Source: CBDHFN01 sp965262605 (GTDB taxonomy: Bacteria > Pseudomonadota > Alphaproteobacteria > JASGCL01). Taken from it: DNA of 64,000 bases. Position numbers and translations under genes: made by a program. The stretch covers positions 1,488,001 to 1,552,000 of the forward strand of contig CBDHFN010000003.1 of assembly GCA_965262605.1 (NCBI GenBank). Reading direction: 5' to 3'. Shown piece after piece: positions 1 to 9,735 of the stretch. The notes beneath the pieces are model-generated. The model was not told where the DNA came from. It did not search any database and worked only from the letters and a program-made list of their open reading frames with translations. Position 1 is the stretch's first letter. Every line of letters starts with the position of its first letter.

Positions 1-1
1 A

Positions 2-541
2 ATTGCGAAAATTCCCAGAAAAATTAAGCATGCCCAGCCTGTATTGCTTAAATGCCTTGAAATGAAGGCAACTAATGCAAAGGGCGAGGTGATGAGGGGG
101 TTTGCATTTAATGAAATTGCAATTAATCGCGCATCGGCGCAAGCCTTAAAAATGCAGGTTATTGTAGATGGCGTAGAACGAATTCCCTTATTAATAAGTG
201 ATGGGATTATGGTTGCAACACCGCAAGGTTCAACCGCTTATAATTTTGCTTGCAATGGACCAATTTTACCGCTTCATAGTGATATTTTGGCAATGACACC
301 CGTCAGTGTTTTTCGCCCAAGACGATGGGGTGGGGCTTTAATCCCGAACACAAGCGAAGTTATAGTCAAAATTCTTGAAGGCAATAAACGACCCGCCATT
401 GTTGCCACCGATGCTTTGGCATTTAACAATTTAGTTGAAATACGAATCAAACAAGAAAAAGAATCTTCGGTTCATTTATTGTTTGACGAAGATAACGACT
501 TAAAAGAACGAATTTTTAACGAACAATTTATGGTATCATGA
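2..541 (+). CDS. nadK: NAD kinase, 5' end cut by the window
   Basis: Phosphorylates NAD to NADP in the cytoplasm. The frame is open to base 2, so the N-terminal half lies outside the window; an internal TTG at 44 is not needed as a start. The visible part is the C-terminal beta-sandwich half: the NAD-binding signature ATPQGSTAYNFACNGPILP, followed by FRPRRWGGALIP, which is the form seen in alphaproteobacterial NAD kinases. The catalytic GGDG motif should lie upstream and cannot be checked. The stop codon overlaps the pepN start as ATGA, so the two genes are probably translated together. Family assignment is from motif recognition. Confidence 0.9.
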   Translation: MAKIPRKIKHAQPVLLKCLEMKATNAKGEVMRGFAFNEIAINRASAQALKMQVIVDGVERIPLLISDGIMVATPQGSTAYNFACNGPILPLHSDILAMTPVSVFRPRRWGGALIPNTSEVIVKILEGNKRPAIVATDALAFNNLVEIRIKQEKESSVHLLFDEDNDLKERIFNEQFMVS

Positions 542-3114
542 CTAAAAACAAAAACTTAAAAGACTATATTAAACCAAAATTTCAATTGCCTGAAATTGAA
601 TTATCATTTGATTTAAATGAAAACAGAACTCTGGTTCAAGCAAAAATACTATATATTTTAGACGATAATTGCAACGAATTAAAGCTTGATGGCAAGAATT
701 TGGAATTAACCGAATTATTATGCGATGATAAAGCAATCGGCAAACAAAATTATACCATAGATTCGGAATCTTTAACGATTCGCAATTTGCCCAAAACTGG
801 CGAAATAACAATGCGCATTGCGATTAATCCAAAAGTTAACCGCGCATTAGAGGGGCTTTACATTGCCAACGGAATTTTTACCACGCAATGCGAAGCCGAA
901 GGATTTCGTAAAATTTGCTATTTTGCCGACAGACCCGATGTTTTATCGCATTACCGCGTTATTATCCGCGCTGATAAATCTGTAAAGAATTTACTTAGCA
1001 ATGGGTATTTAGTTAGTAAAGGCGAATTACAAGACGGGCGCATTTTTGCCATTTGGGACGACCCATTCCCCAAACCAAGCTATTTATTTGCTTTGGTTGC
1101 CGGTGATTTAGCTGAGCATCGCGATGAATTTATGACAAAAAGCGGGCGCAAGGTGCAATTGGTGATATGGTATGAATCACAATATCAAGGGCGCACTGAT
1201 TTTGCAATGCAATGCCTTAAATCTGCTATGAAATATGACGAAGACCGATTTGGCTTGCAATATGATGGCGATATTTTTCAAATTGTTGCTATCACTGATT
1301 TTAATATGGGTGCGATGGAAAATAAATCATTAAATATTTTTAATGCAAAATATATTTTAGCTTCGCCGAAAACCAGCCTTGACCAAGATTATATGAATAT
1401 AGATTCCATTATCGCCCATGAATATTTTCATAATTGGACGGGCAATCGCGTAACGGTGCGCGATTGGTTTCAATTATCATTGAAAGAGGGTTTAACGGTG
1501 TTTCGCGACCAAGAATATTCGGCTGATAAATATTCGCGCGTGCTATGCCGCATTGACAATGTCCGCAATTTACGCACCCATCAATTTCCCGAAGATGCTG
1601 GCGGATTGGCGCATCCGATTCGCCCCGATTCTTATCAAGCGGTTGACAATTTTTATACGGCGACTATTTATGAAAAAGGCGCGGAAATTATATCAATGAT
1701 GCACCGAATCGTTGGGGAATCGCAATTTATCAAGGGGTTTTCGCAATATATCGCCAATAATGATGGCAAGCCTGCAATAATTGAAGATTTTATTGGGGCA
1801 ATTTTTGATGGCACAAATTACGATAAATCGCGGATTTTAAATTGGTATAAAACGGCGGGCACTCCGCAAATTATGATTAAAGAACGATATTATTCTAAGG
1901 CAAAGAAATATCAATTAATTCTTACGCAATTTAACGATAAAGACCCGACAAATGCGCCAGCTTATATCCCGATTGAATGCGGATTAATGGATAGCAAGGG
2001 TAATGTTATTAAAATTCAAAGCCAAGATTGCCACGAAATTCGCGAAAATGGCTGTTTGTTAATTTTATCACAAACGAGGCAAGAATTTTCGTTTTATGGT
2101 GTGAAATCTAAACCAATTTTATCGTTTAACCGCAATTTTACCGCCCCAATTATTGCGCATCATCAATTACCGCCTTCGGATTTAGCGTCATTATTGAAAT
2201 ATGATACTGATGAATTTAATCGCTGGCAAGCGTCATTTCAATGCGCTTTATTGGCAATTTCGCACCCGCATAAAATTAAGCGCGATATTTATGAATCGTT
2301 GTATTTTGAAGGGTTTGCTTATCAATTAGCAAATGTCAGTGATATTGGATTTTTGTCGCAAAGCCTTGCAACGCCAACTTACCTTGAATGTGGTGAGGGT
2401 ATGGTGGAAATTCAACCGCATTTATTATATGAACGAAGAAAATCTTTTCGGCAAAAATTAGTTGCGAAATTTCATGAACAAATTTATCAAAAATACCAAG
2501 AATCCATGCAAGCTTGTCTTGAAAATCGCGATAAAACCAATCATCATGCTTTGTTGCGAGTTTTATGCGGGTTTATCGGCGAAGAAAACTTCCCTGATAA
2601 TGAAAAAATTCTTAAATCGCATTATGATAATGCCCAAGATTTTGAAACAAAATATACCGCGCTTTTGGCTTGCTTGAATTTGCCCATTGGCGATGAATTG
2701 CGTCAAGATTTTTATCAATCTATTAAGAATGATGAAATTTTATTGGATAAATTTCTAGCACTTGAAGGTGCAGTGCAACGCAAAGATTCATTGATAAACA
2801 TCAAAAATCTGTTCGCAACCAAGATAAAATTAGACAAACCAAACCAAGTCCGCGCCCTTATCAACAGCTTTGCGACACAGAATCCGTATTATTTTCATCA
2901 AGATGATTCATATCAGTTTATCAGCGAAATTATTTTGCAATGCGACAAGATAAATCCGAATATTGCCGCAAGATTTATCAATTTATTCAAATCGTTTGAT
3001 AAGTTTTCGGATAAATTTAAACATAAACAACGCGATTTATTAACACAAATTCAACTTACCCCGAATATCAGTGATAATTTATTGGAGATGGTTAACCGAT
3101 TATTAAAGGTTTGA
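538..3114 (+). CDS. pepN: Aminopeptidase N, M1 zinc metallopeptidase
   Basis: Cytoplasmic aminopeptidase that removes N-terminal residues from peptides during protein turnover. At 858 residues it has the usual length of bacterial PepN. Seen in the sequence: the substrate-anchoring GAMEN motif near residue 258, the zinc motif HEYFHNW starting at H294, and the downstream glutamate ligand in the KEGLTVFRDQE segment. The long helical C-terminal part typical of the E. coli-type enzyme is present. It starts inside the last codons of nadK (4-base overlap) and is followed by a 125-base gap before the restriction-modification block. No signal peptide. Family identity is secure. Confidence 0.95.
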   Translation: MTKNKNLKDYIKPKFQLPEIELSFDLNENRTLVQAKILYILDDNCNELKLDGKNLELTELLCDDKAIGKQNYTIDSESLTIRNLPKTGEITMRIAINPKVNRALEGLYIANGIFTTQCEAEGFRKICYFADRPDVLSHYRVIIRADKSVKNLLSNGYLVSKGELQDGRIFAIWDDPFPKPSYLFALVAGDLAEHRDEFMTKSGRKVQLVIWYESQYQGRTDFAMQCLKSAMKYDEDRFGLQYDGDIFQIVAITDFNMGAMENKSLNIFNAKYILASPKTSLDQDYMNIDSIIAHEYFHNWTGNRVTVRDWFQLSLKEGLTVFRDQEYSADKYSRVLCRIDNVRNLRTHQFPEDAGGLAHPIRPDSYQAVDNFYTATIYEKGAEIISMMHRIVGESQFIKGFSQYIANNDGKPAIIEDFIGAIFDGTNYDKSRILNWYKTAGTPQIMIKERYYSKAKKYQLILTQFNDKDPTNAPAYIPIECGLMDSKGNVIKIQSQDCHEIRENGCLLILSQTRQEFSFYGVKSKPILSFNRNFTAPIIAHHQLPPSDLASLLKYDTDEFNRWQASFQCALLAISHPHKIKRDIYESLYFEGFAYQLANVSDIGFLSQSLATPTYLECGEGMVEIQPHLLYERRKSFRQKLVAKFHEQIYQKYQESMQACLENRDKTNHHALLRVLCGFIGEENFPDNEKILKSHYDNAQDFETKYTALLACLNLPIGDELRQDFYQSIKNDEILLDKFLALEGAVQRKDSLINIKNLFATKIKLDKPNQVRALINSFATQNPYYFHQDDSYQFISEIILQCDKINPNIAARFINLFKSFDKFSDKFKHKQRDLLTQIQLTPNISDNLLEMVNRLLKV

Positions 3115-3239
3115 AATTGTTAATATCTTGTGGATAATTCATTTTACTTGTTAATAAGCCAATATCTTTAATTGACTTAAAATATTATTAAGATATGGTT
3201 TGATTATTGCATAAATTTCAGTAATCAAGGGTTAATTTT

Positions 3240-4949
3240 ATGGTTGATTTAAGCTTTAAAGGTAAAAATTTGGTTTATTGCCATCATTTGGCGGTTGACC
3301 ATCATGAATTAATTCCCAATAAAAAATTAAGCCTTACGAATAATATGTCGCTTCATGATAATTTATTGATTCACGGCGATTCCCTTAAAGCCTTAAAGGC
3401 TTTGCGACCGACTCACGCGGGCATGGTGCAATGTATATATATTGACCCGCCATATAATACGGGCAACGAAGGGTGGGTATATAATGATAATGTGAAAAAT
3501 CCCATGATGCAAACATGGATTGGCAAAGTGGTTGATAAAGACGATTTAACCCGCCACGATAAATGGTTATGTATGATGTGGCCCAGATTGCGCTTGATGC
3601 ACGAAATGCTAAGCGAAGATGGCGTAATTTTTATCAGTATTGATGATAATGAAGTTCATCATTTGCGCATCATCATGGACGAAATTTTTGGTGAAGATAA
3701 TTTTTTATATCAGTTAGCCGTTGTTGATAAACTAAATGGTAATGATAATTCAAGCGGCATGATGGAAACGCAAGAATATTGCATGATTTATGCAAAAAAC
3801 AAAAAATTTTTTAAGATGGGCGCATTAAATATTAATGAAGATGAATTTGATGATTGGCAACAAGACGATTTAGGTTATTATAAATTAGGTGGTAGTTTAA
3901 AAGCGACTGGTATTAGTTCAACCAGAGAATCAAGACCCAATTTATATTTTCCAATTTATATAGATGAAGAAAATTTAACATTTTCGTTAAGTAAAGATAA
4001 TAATCATAGTTTTGAGCTTTTGCCAAAGACGGATTCGTTTGAATTGCGATGGTATTGGCAAAAAAGTAAATTTATTCAGGATAAAAACGAAGTAATTATA
4101 AAAAAAACTAAAACTGGGTATGCCTTATACAAAAAACAACGCCCATCAATCGGCGAATTACCAAATAAGAGAGGTAAAACTACATTTTATAATCCTGCTT
4201 ATTCCACTGCTAATAGCTCAAAACTTATAAAGGATTTATTTAACGGACAAAAAATATTTGAATATACTAAATCAGTTGATTTAATTTATGATTTATTATC
4301 ATTGGGTTCAAAACCCGATTCCATAATTCTTGATTGCACAGCAGGGTCGGGGACAACGGCGCATGCGGTGATGAAATTAAACAAAAGCGATGGTGGCAAC
4401 CGAAAATTTGTTTTGATTCAAATTCCCGAAGAAATTAAACCAGAATCAGTTGCCGCAAAGGCAGGATTTAACCAAGTCATAGATATTACCCGCGAACGAA
4501 TTTTGCGCGTGATTCAAGGCGTCCCCGAGGCTAAAGACCCTGATTTACAAATTGGTTATGGTGGCAGTTTTAGCTATTTTGAAGTTGGTAAAGCTTTATA
4601 TATGGAAGAAATATTATCTGGTGGCTTTTTGCCTTCGTTTACAGAAATTTCAAAATATATATTTTTCACGGCAACGGGCGAAGTCTTGCAAACCGATAAA
4701 ATGCTTGAACCGCAATTTTATGTCGGTGAATCCGAGAAATATTTAGTATATATTTATTATAAGCCTGACTTAAATTGGTTGAAAAATACCGCTTTTAATT
4801 TACCCAAAGCCGAAGCTTTGGGGGCGTATAATGGTAAAACCCGATTAGTATTTGCGCCAACGGCGTATTTGGACGATGAATATTTAATGAAACACCGCAT
4901 TGAATTTCAGCAATTGCCTTATTTAATTTATTCATTGAGTCAAAAATAA
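3240..4949 (+). CDS. mod: Type III restriction-modification methyltransferase (Mod)
   Basis: N6-adenine DNA methyltransferase and specificity subunit of a type III restriction-modification system. Beta-class order is visible: catalytic motif IV DPPYNTGN at residues 69-76, then a long central region that normally contains the target recognition domain (about residues 150-330), then the AdoMet-binding motif CTAGSGTTAHAV near residue 366. Length (569) fits the family. The res gene follows with a 1-base TAATG overlap. The upstream gap holds an imperfect inverted repeat (AATATCTT at about 3161, AAGATATGG at about 3190) that could serve transcription control, but this is weak. The recognition sequence cannot be read from the protein by eye. 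Confidence 0.92.
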   Translation: MVDLSFKGKNLVYCHHLAVDHHELIPNKKLSLTNNMSLHDNLLIHGDSLKALKALRPTHAGMVQCIYIDPPYNTGNEGWVYNDNVKNPMMQTWIGKVVDKDDLTRHDKWLCMMWPRLRLMHEMLSEDGVIFISIDDNEVHHLRIIMDEIFGEDNFLYQLAVVDKLNGNDNSSGMMETQEYCMIYAKNKKFFKMGALNINEDEFDDWQQDDLGYYKLGGSLKATGISSTRESRPNLYFPIYIDEENLTFSLSKDNNHSFELLPKTDSFELRWYWQKSKFIQDKNEVIIKKTKTGYALYKKQRPSIGELPNKRGKTTFYNPAYSTANSSKLIKDLFNGQKIFEYTKSVDLIYDLLSLGSKPDSIILDCTAGSGTTAHAVMKLNKSDGGNRKFVLIQIPEEIKPESVAAKAGFNQVIDITRERILRVIQGVPEAKDPDLQIGYGGSFSYFEVGKALYMEEILSGGFLPSFTEISKYIFFTATGEVLQTDKMLEPQFYVGESEKYLVYIYYKPDLNWLKNTAFNLPKAEALGAYNGKTRLVFAPTAYLDDEYLMKHRIEFQQLPYLIYSLSQK

Positions 4950-7489
4950 TGCAATTAAAACAATATCAAACCCGCGCCATGAATTTAGTTGAATTTTATA
5001 TTCAAAAACTAAACGAAGCCAAAAAAATTGCGATTACCCTTGGCGATAATGATTTTATTTATTGCGAATTAGCATGGAAAAAAATCAAAGATAGTCTTGA
5101 ATTTCATCACCGAAAATATACCCCCAAAACAGATGGAATTAATCGCGAATTACCCAATTTTTGCTTAAAAATTCCAACAGGTGGCGGTAAAACTTTATTG
5201 GCAATTAAATCATTGGACATGGTGCAAACCCAATATTTGCGCAAAAGATTCGGGTTTGTGTTATGGATTGTGCCCACGCAACAAATTTATGAACAAACGC
5301 TTAAATCACTCAAAGACCGCCATCACCCTTATCGCCAGCATTTAAATATGATTTCTGGCGACCATGTCATGATTATTGAAAAAAATAGCCATTTCAGCCC
5401 CATTGAAGTTGCGGAAAATTTAGTTATTATGATTTTAATGTTGCCTTCGGCGAATCGTGAATCTAAGGAATCTTTAAAAATGTTTCAAGATTCTGGGGCA
5501 AATATGAAATTTTTTCCCAAAAATGGCGATATTCAAGGGCATCAAGATTTATTAACAAAATTTCCAAATTTAACCCATTATAAAAGCGATTTATATATGG
5601 GGCATGAAGTTTATTCGTCTTTGGGTAATTGCTTGGCAATTTTGAACCCTGTCATTATTTTAGACGAAGGGCATAAAGCGTATAGTGAGCGGGCGCAACA
5701 AACATTGATGAATTTTAACCCATCATTTTTAATTGAATTATCGGCAACGCCACCGCCGAATGCCAATATCTTAATTGATATAAAAGGGCGCGAATTGGAA
5801 CAAGAAGAAATGATGAAATTGGATTTGCATATATTTAATAAATCTAGTGCAGATTGGAAAGATACGCTGCTTGCCAGCATTGAAAAATTAAATTTTTTAC
5901 AGCAATCTGCCGAAGAATATCGCCAAAACCAAGGGCGATATATCCGCCCCATCATGTTGATTCAAGTTGAGCGAACTGGTAAAGATATGCGTGATGACGG
6001 CAAAGTGATTCACGCCGACCAAGTTAAAGAATATCTTATCAAGCAATGCGCCATTATGCCCGAACAAATCGCCATTAAAACCAGCGCGCAAAATGAACTT
6101 AAAGAAAGCGAATTGCAACGAGGCGAATTATTAACCGAATCAAGCCCGATTCGCTTTATTATCACAAAATCGGCGTTGCAAGAGGGGTGGGATTGCCCCT
6201 TCGCCTATATTTTGACTATTCTTAATAACCCCCAAAGCAAGACCGCACTTACCCAATTGGTTGGGCGAGTTTTGCGTCAGCCATATGCGCAAAAAACCAA
6301 AATTATGTCTTTGGACGAATCATATGTTTTTTTATATCAACAACATGCTAAGGATATTTTGAAGCAAATTAAAGATGGCTTTGAAATTGAAGGAATTGGC
6401 GATTTATCAAGCAGAATTTCCCAAGAAATTAGTGGTGATTCACTTGAATCTAAGCAAATAATTAATAAAATTCGTCCAAAATTTAAGGAATTTGCGCAAT
6501 CTTTATGCTTGCCCGTGTTTGCGGTGCGCAATAATATTCATGATGCCGATGATAATAACTGGCGACCCGTAAGCTATCGCATGGATTTATTGGCAAGAAT
6601 TAATTATGATGATATAAAAATTGAAGATTTTCAATGCGCATTAGATAATGAAATTCATGAATCTCATATTAAAACAACCATAAATTCCAGCGATGAATTG
6701 ATTTCTGATATAGCTAAAGAATTTCAATCAAAAGAAAACTTCACGCCGTTGGATATTTCGCGCCATATTCCCAATGATTTAATTCCAAACCCATGGGTTG
6801 CCTATCAAATTGGCAAGCAAATTCATAATAAATTATTAAGCCAATATAATTTAAACTTAATGATGCAAAATTCAGTTTTAATCATTGAAAAAACTAAGGA
6901 ATTTTTGAAAAATAAAGTTAACTTAATGGCGAAAAATGAATTTTTAACCATGATGAAAAATGATGAAATGCGATTTATTGTGCTTAGCAATCATGCGATT
7001 GATTTTTCCGTTGAACCAAAAGTTAACGATTCAGTTAAAATGCTTAATAAAAACAATGATTTATTAGGGTTAAGCCTTTTTGAAAATACATTTGAACGCG
7101 ATTATAATGAAATGGAAAAAGAAATTGTTTATTTTTTAGATAAACAAGAGGATTTATTTTGTTGGTATCGTAATATTTCGCGCAACGGATATGATATTCA
7201 AGGCTGGCAAAGGCATAAAATATACCCAGATTTTATTTTTGCTAAAAATAACAACCAAGCCAATGATAACCATAAAGTTTATGTCGTGGAATCCAAAGGT
7301 TTGCACTTAAAAGGCAATCAAGACACGCAATATAAACAACAAATATTTGAAATTTGTAATGAAAATGCTTATCAAAAGCAAATAAAATTATCAAACTTAA
7401 TTAGGCATTTCAAAATTCATGATACAAAATATGAAATAATTTATTCTGATGATTGGCGTGAAAAATTGGCGCAATTAATCGCCAGTTAA
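4949..7489 (+). CDS. res: Type III restriction enzyme, Res subunit
   Basis: ATP-dependent translocase and nuclease of the type III system; acts with Mod on unmethylated DNA. Superfamily 2 helicase motifs are visible: Walker A PTGGGKT at residue 76, the DEGHK box at residue 239, SATPPP for motif III, and motif VI around TQLVGRVLRQP. The C-terminal part has a PD-(D/E)xK-type nuclease pattern, YPDFIFA followed by VVESKG. Length (846) is within the family range and no frame break is seen, so the enzyme looks intact. The stop overlaps that of the convergent methyltransferase gene by 4 bases. Confidence 0.92.
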   Translation: MQLKQYQTRAMNLVEFYIQKLNEAKKIAITLGDNDFIYCELAWKKIKDSLEFHHRKYTPKTDGINRELPNFCLKIPTGGGKTLLAIKSLDMVQTQYLRKRFGFVLWIVPTQQIYEQTLKSLKDRHHPYRQHLNMISGDHVMIIEKNSHFSPIEVAENLVIMILMLPSANRESKESLKMFQDSGANMKFFPKNGDIQGHQDLLTKFPNLTHYKSDLYMGHEVYSSLGNCLAILNPVIILDEGHKAYSERAQQTLMNFNPSFLIELSATPPPNANILIDIKGRELEQEEMMKLDLHIFNKSSADWKDTLLASIEKLNFLQQSAEEYRQNQGRYIRPIMLIQVERTGKDMRDDGKVIHADQVKEYLIKQCAIMPEQIAIKTSAQNELKESELQRGELLTESSPIRFIITKSALQEGWDCPFAYILTILNNPQSKTALTQLVGRVLRQPYAQKTKIMSLDESYVFLYQQHAKDILKQIKDGFEIEGIGDLSSRISQEISGDSLESKQIINKIRPKFKEFAQSLCLPVFAVRNNIHDADDNNWRPVSYRMDLLARINYDDIKIEDFQCALDNEIHESHIKTTINSSDELISDIAKEFQSKENFTPLDISRHIPNDLIPNPWVAYQIGKQIHNKLLSQYNLNLMMQNSVLIIEKTKEFLKNKVNLMAKNEFLTMMKNDEMRFIVLSNHAIDFSVEPKVNDSVKMLNKNNDLLGLSLFENTFERDYNEMEKEIVYFLDKQEDLFCWYRNISRNGYDIQGWQRHKIYPDFIFAKNNNQANDNHKVYVVESKGLHLKGNQDTQYKQQIFEICNENAYQKQIKLSNLIRHFKIHDTKYEIIYSDDWREKLAQLIAS

Positions 7490-8664
7490 TTTTTAAACTG
7501 ATTAAATTTTTCTGGCAATGGGCAATTTTCCAGCGTTCTTTGGGTAAATAAAAATCTTCCATCACAAGTAAATCCTAATTCATTCCAATCTAAATTATTA
7601 AGGCAATTCGTTAATTCTTTAATATTTATTGCCGCATCAATTGGAAACAAGGCTAAAACTGAACCATCATAGCACTGACATTCATGGATAAAAAATGGAT
7701 TTTTCTGTCTTGTTTTGCTATTAACATAAATTCGCGGTTTATTGGAAACATAAAAGCCTCTACCCCAATGCCACCAATTATTTTCATTAAATTTTTTTAT
7801 TTTTCGTGCCATTAATCTATCTTTAAATTGACTAAGATATAAATGTTCAATGCCATAAATCATTTTTCTTGTATTGCCTGTTTTATGCGTAAAAGAGCAG
7901 ACAAAATCACAATTACCATAATCATCATTACCAAAAATTGCATCATCGCCACTTACTGCGCCAACTTTTACTTGGACAATATCGCTTAATTTTAAGCTAT
8001 AATTATTTTGCAAAAATAATAATTGACCCGCCGTATAATAAAAATTTTTGTCTTGCCAATGTTCGTCAAATAAATGTTTATATTTTGTTTTTCGGTGATA
8101 ATTATTTTTTTCAAACCGCCAAATTGCACAATTTGGTGTTGCGCCATCAAATATTTTATTGTCGCCGCATTCAATATAATGCGTAATTGTGCCGTTTTTA
8201 AAAATATAATCATTTAAATTCTTGGCGGAAGTTAATTTCAGAAAATCTCTGGGCGTAATAAAAATTAACTCACCATTTGGGTTTAAATGTTGAATGGATT
8301 TATAAATAAAAAACAAAAATAAATTACTTCTTTCGTCAAATAAATTCATGGGTAATTTGTGTTTTGTTGTCGGCAAAATATCTTGAAACCTAACAAATGG
8401 GGGATTGCCAATAATTGTATCATATTTAAAATCAGTGCTAAAATCAAAAAAATCATGGGCAATACATTTAAATGGGCAATTTTTATCAATTTCTATGGCA
8501 TCAATTTTATCAAATTTTTTACCAAAAGCACCATCACCAGCACTGGGTTCCAAAATTGTTCCATGGTTTATTTTTAAATTTAACATCACATCAACAATAA
8601 AATCAGGGGTGTAAACTTGCCCCAAATTCTTTATATCTTTCATTGCATTTATTTCCTTATTCAT
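7486..8664 (-). CDS. N6-adenine DNA methyltransferase, Eco57I/TaqI class
   Basis: Predicted gamma-class adenine methyltransferase. Motif I is EPSAGDGAFG at residues 39-48 and the catalytic motif IV is NPPF at residues 87-90, with an N-terminal LGQVYTP segment common to Eco57I-like enzymes. The protein has 392 residues, enough for the catalytic domain plus a small target recognition domain (about residues 230-380), with no obvious nuclease domain. It is the last gene of the minus-strand group fliN, cytosine methyltransferase, HaeII-like nuclease, this gene (27-base gap). It has no nuclease partner of its own, so it may be an orphan or a second methylase of the HaeII-like unit. Confidence 0.85.
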   Translation of the reverse strand: MNKEINAMKDIKNLGQVYTPDFIVDVMLNLKINHGTILEPSAGDGAFGKKFDKIDAIEIDKNCPFKCIAHDFFDFSTDFKYDTIIGNPPFVRFQDILPTTKHKLPMNLFDERSNLFLFFIYKSIQHLNPNGELIFITPRDFLKLTSAKNLNDYIFKNGTITHYIECGDNKIFDGATPNCAIWRFEKNNYHRKTKYKHLFDEHWQDKNFYYTAGQLLFLQNNYSLKLSDIVQVKVGAVSGDDAIFGNDDYGNCDFVCSFTHKTGNTRKMIYGIEHLYLSQFKDRLMARKIKKFNENNWWHWGRGFYVSNKPRIYVNSKTRQKNPFFIHECQCYDGSVLALFPIDAAINIKELTNCLNNLDWNELGFTCDGRFLFTQRTLENCPLPEKFNQFKN

Positions 8665-8691
8665 TGAATTATAACTCAGTATAATAAATAT

Positions 8692-9735
8692 TTAGAGTTG
8701 ACTATATACTTGTAATTTATAATTTCGTATATTTATAAAGTCTGCAATATTTTTTGCAGAAGGAAATTCTAATTGCAATTCGGCAATGATTTTTTCAATA
8801 ATTTTAGAAGCTAATTTTTTATAATATTGCTTTTCAAAAGATTTTTTATATAATTTTTCTAAATCTGATGTCGTTATTATTGATTTAATTTTTTTGCCAA
8901 TCCCAACTTGCTTTAGAATTATGTCAATATATTTTTTGTCAATATCTTTACAGATAATAATCATAGTATCAGATTCAATATTATGGCTTATTTCTTCTAT
9001 ATTTTCATTATTTAAATTTATATGTTTTACTTGAATCATTGAACCAAAATTACTTAAAATATCAATTCCTGAATCTGCTGCATTCGCAATACCGATTCTG
9101 AAAATTCTAGGTGCAAAATTAATTTTATTGCATTGTTCATTAAATCCCATAATATTTTTTGTAAAAAATGAAAAATCATTAATTATTTTAGTGTCGTTAT
9201 TTTTAATTTCACAAGTAATTTCAAATTCTAAGATTTCAATAATTGCATTAAAAAGTGAAAATACAAGAATTTCATATATTTTATCAATGCTTCTTTTTAA
9301 TTCTTGATTTTTTGCAAATAAATTTAAAAATTCCAAAAAATTAAAATTTTCACCTGATTCTTGGCAATATTCAACGGCGTTATGCACTAATTCTAATCTA
9401 TTTTTTAAGGAAAAATAGACAAATGATTCAATTTCACCTTTCGTGTTTAAATTTGCCAAATCCAATAAAATATTTGGTGGAATTGCATTTGCATCAAATA
9501 AATTATCTTGGAATTTTTGAGATGAAGTTGATATATTGCCAACTAGTTGCATGGAAATTTTATCACGCCATTTTTTTGAAATATTACGATATGAATTTAT
9601 ATCATTAAAATCTATGGGTTGCTTTACGCGATGATAATGTAAAATTTCGGCAATTTGAATGGGTTTATACATATGAACTCTTGACTTTTTAATCAAGTTG
9701 TTTAATTTTTTTAATGAATCAGGCAATTCTATCAT
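8692..9735 (-). CDS. Type II restriction endonuclease, HaeII-like
   Basis: Probable type II endonuclease paired with the cytosine methyltransferase just upstream. In the middle to late part, the segment NAADSGIDILSNFG followed by QVKH has the D...(Q/E)xK spacing of a PD-(D/E)xK active site, and the text resembles the HaeII family from memory. The open frame extends to 9801, which would overlap the methyltransferase by 83 bases. Starts at 9747 or 9735 (the chosen one) give an overlap of under 30 bases and a length near 350, as expected for HaeII. The gene is visibly more AT-rich than its neighbours, which fits transfer. Recognition of RGCGCY is only a guess. Confidence 0.62.
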   Translation of the reverse strand: MIELPDSLKKLNNLIKKSRVHMYKPIQIAEILHYHRVKQPIDFNDINSYRNISKKWRDKISMQLVGNISTSSQKFQDNLFDANAIPPNILLDLANLNTKGEIESFVYFSLKNRLELVHNAVEYCQESGENFNFLEFLNLFAKNQELKRSIDKIYEILVFSLFNAIIEILEFEITCEIKNNDTKIINDFSFFTKNIMGFNEQCNKINFAPRIFRIGIANAADSGIDILSNFGSMIQVKHINLNNENIEEISHNIESDTMIIICKDIDKKYIDIILKQVGIGKKIKSIITTSDLEKLYKKSFEKQYYKKLASKIIEKIIAELQLEFPSAKNIADFINIRNYKLQVYSQL

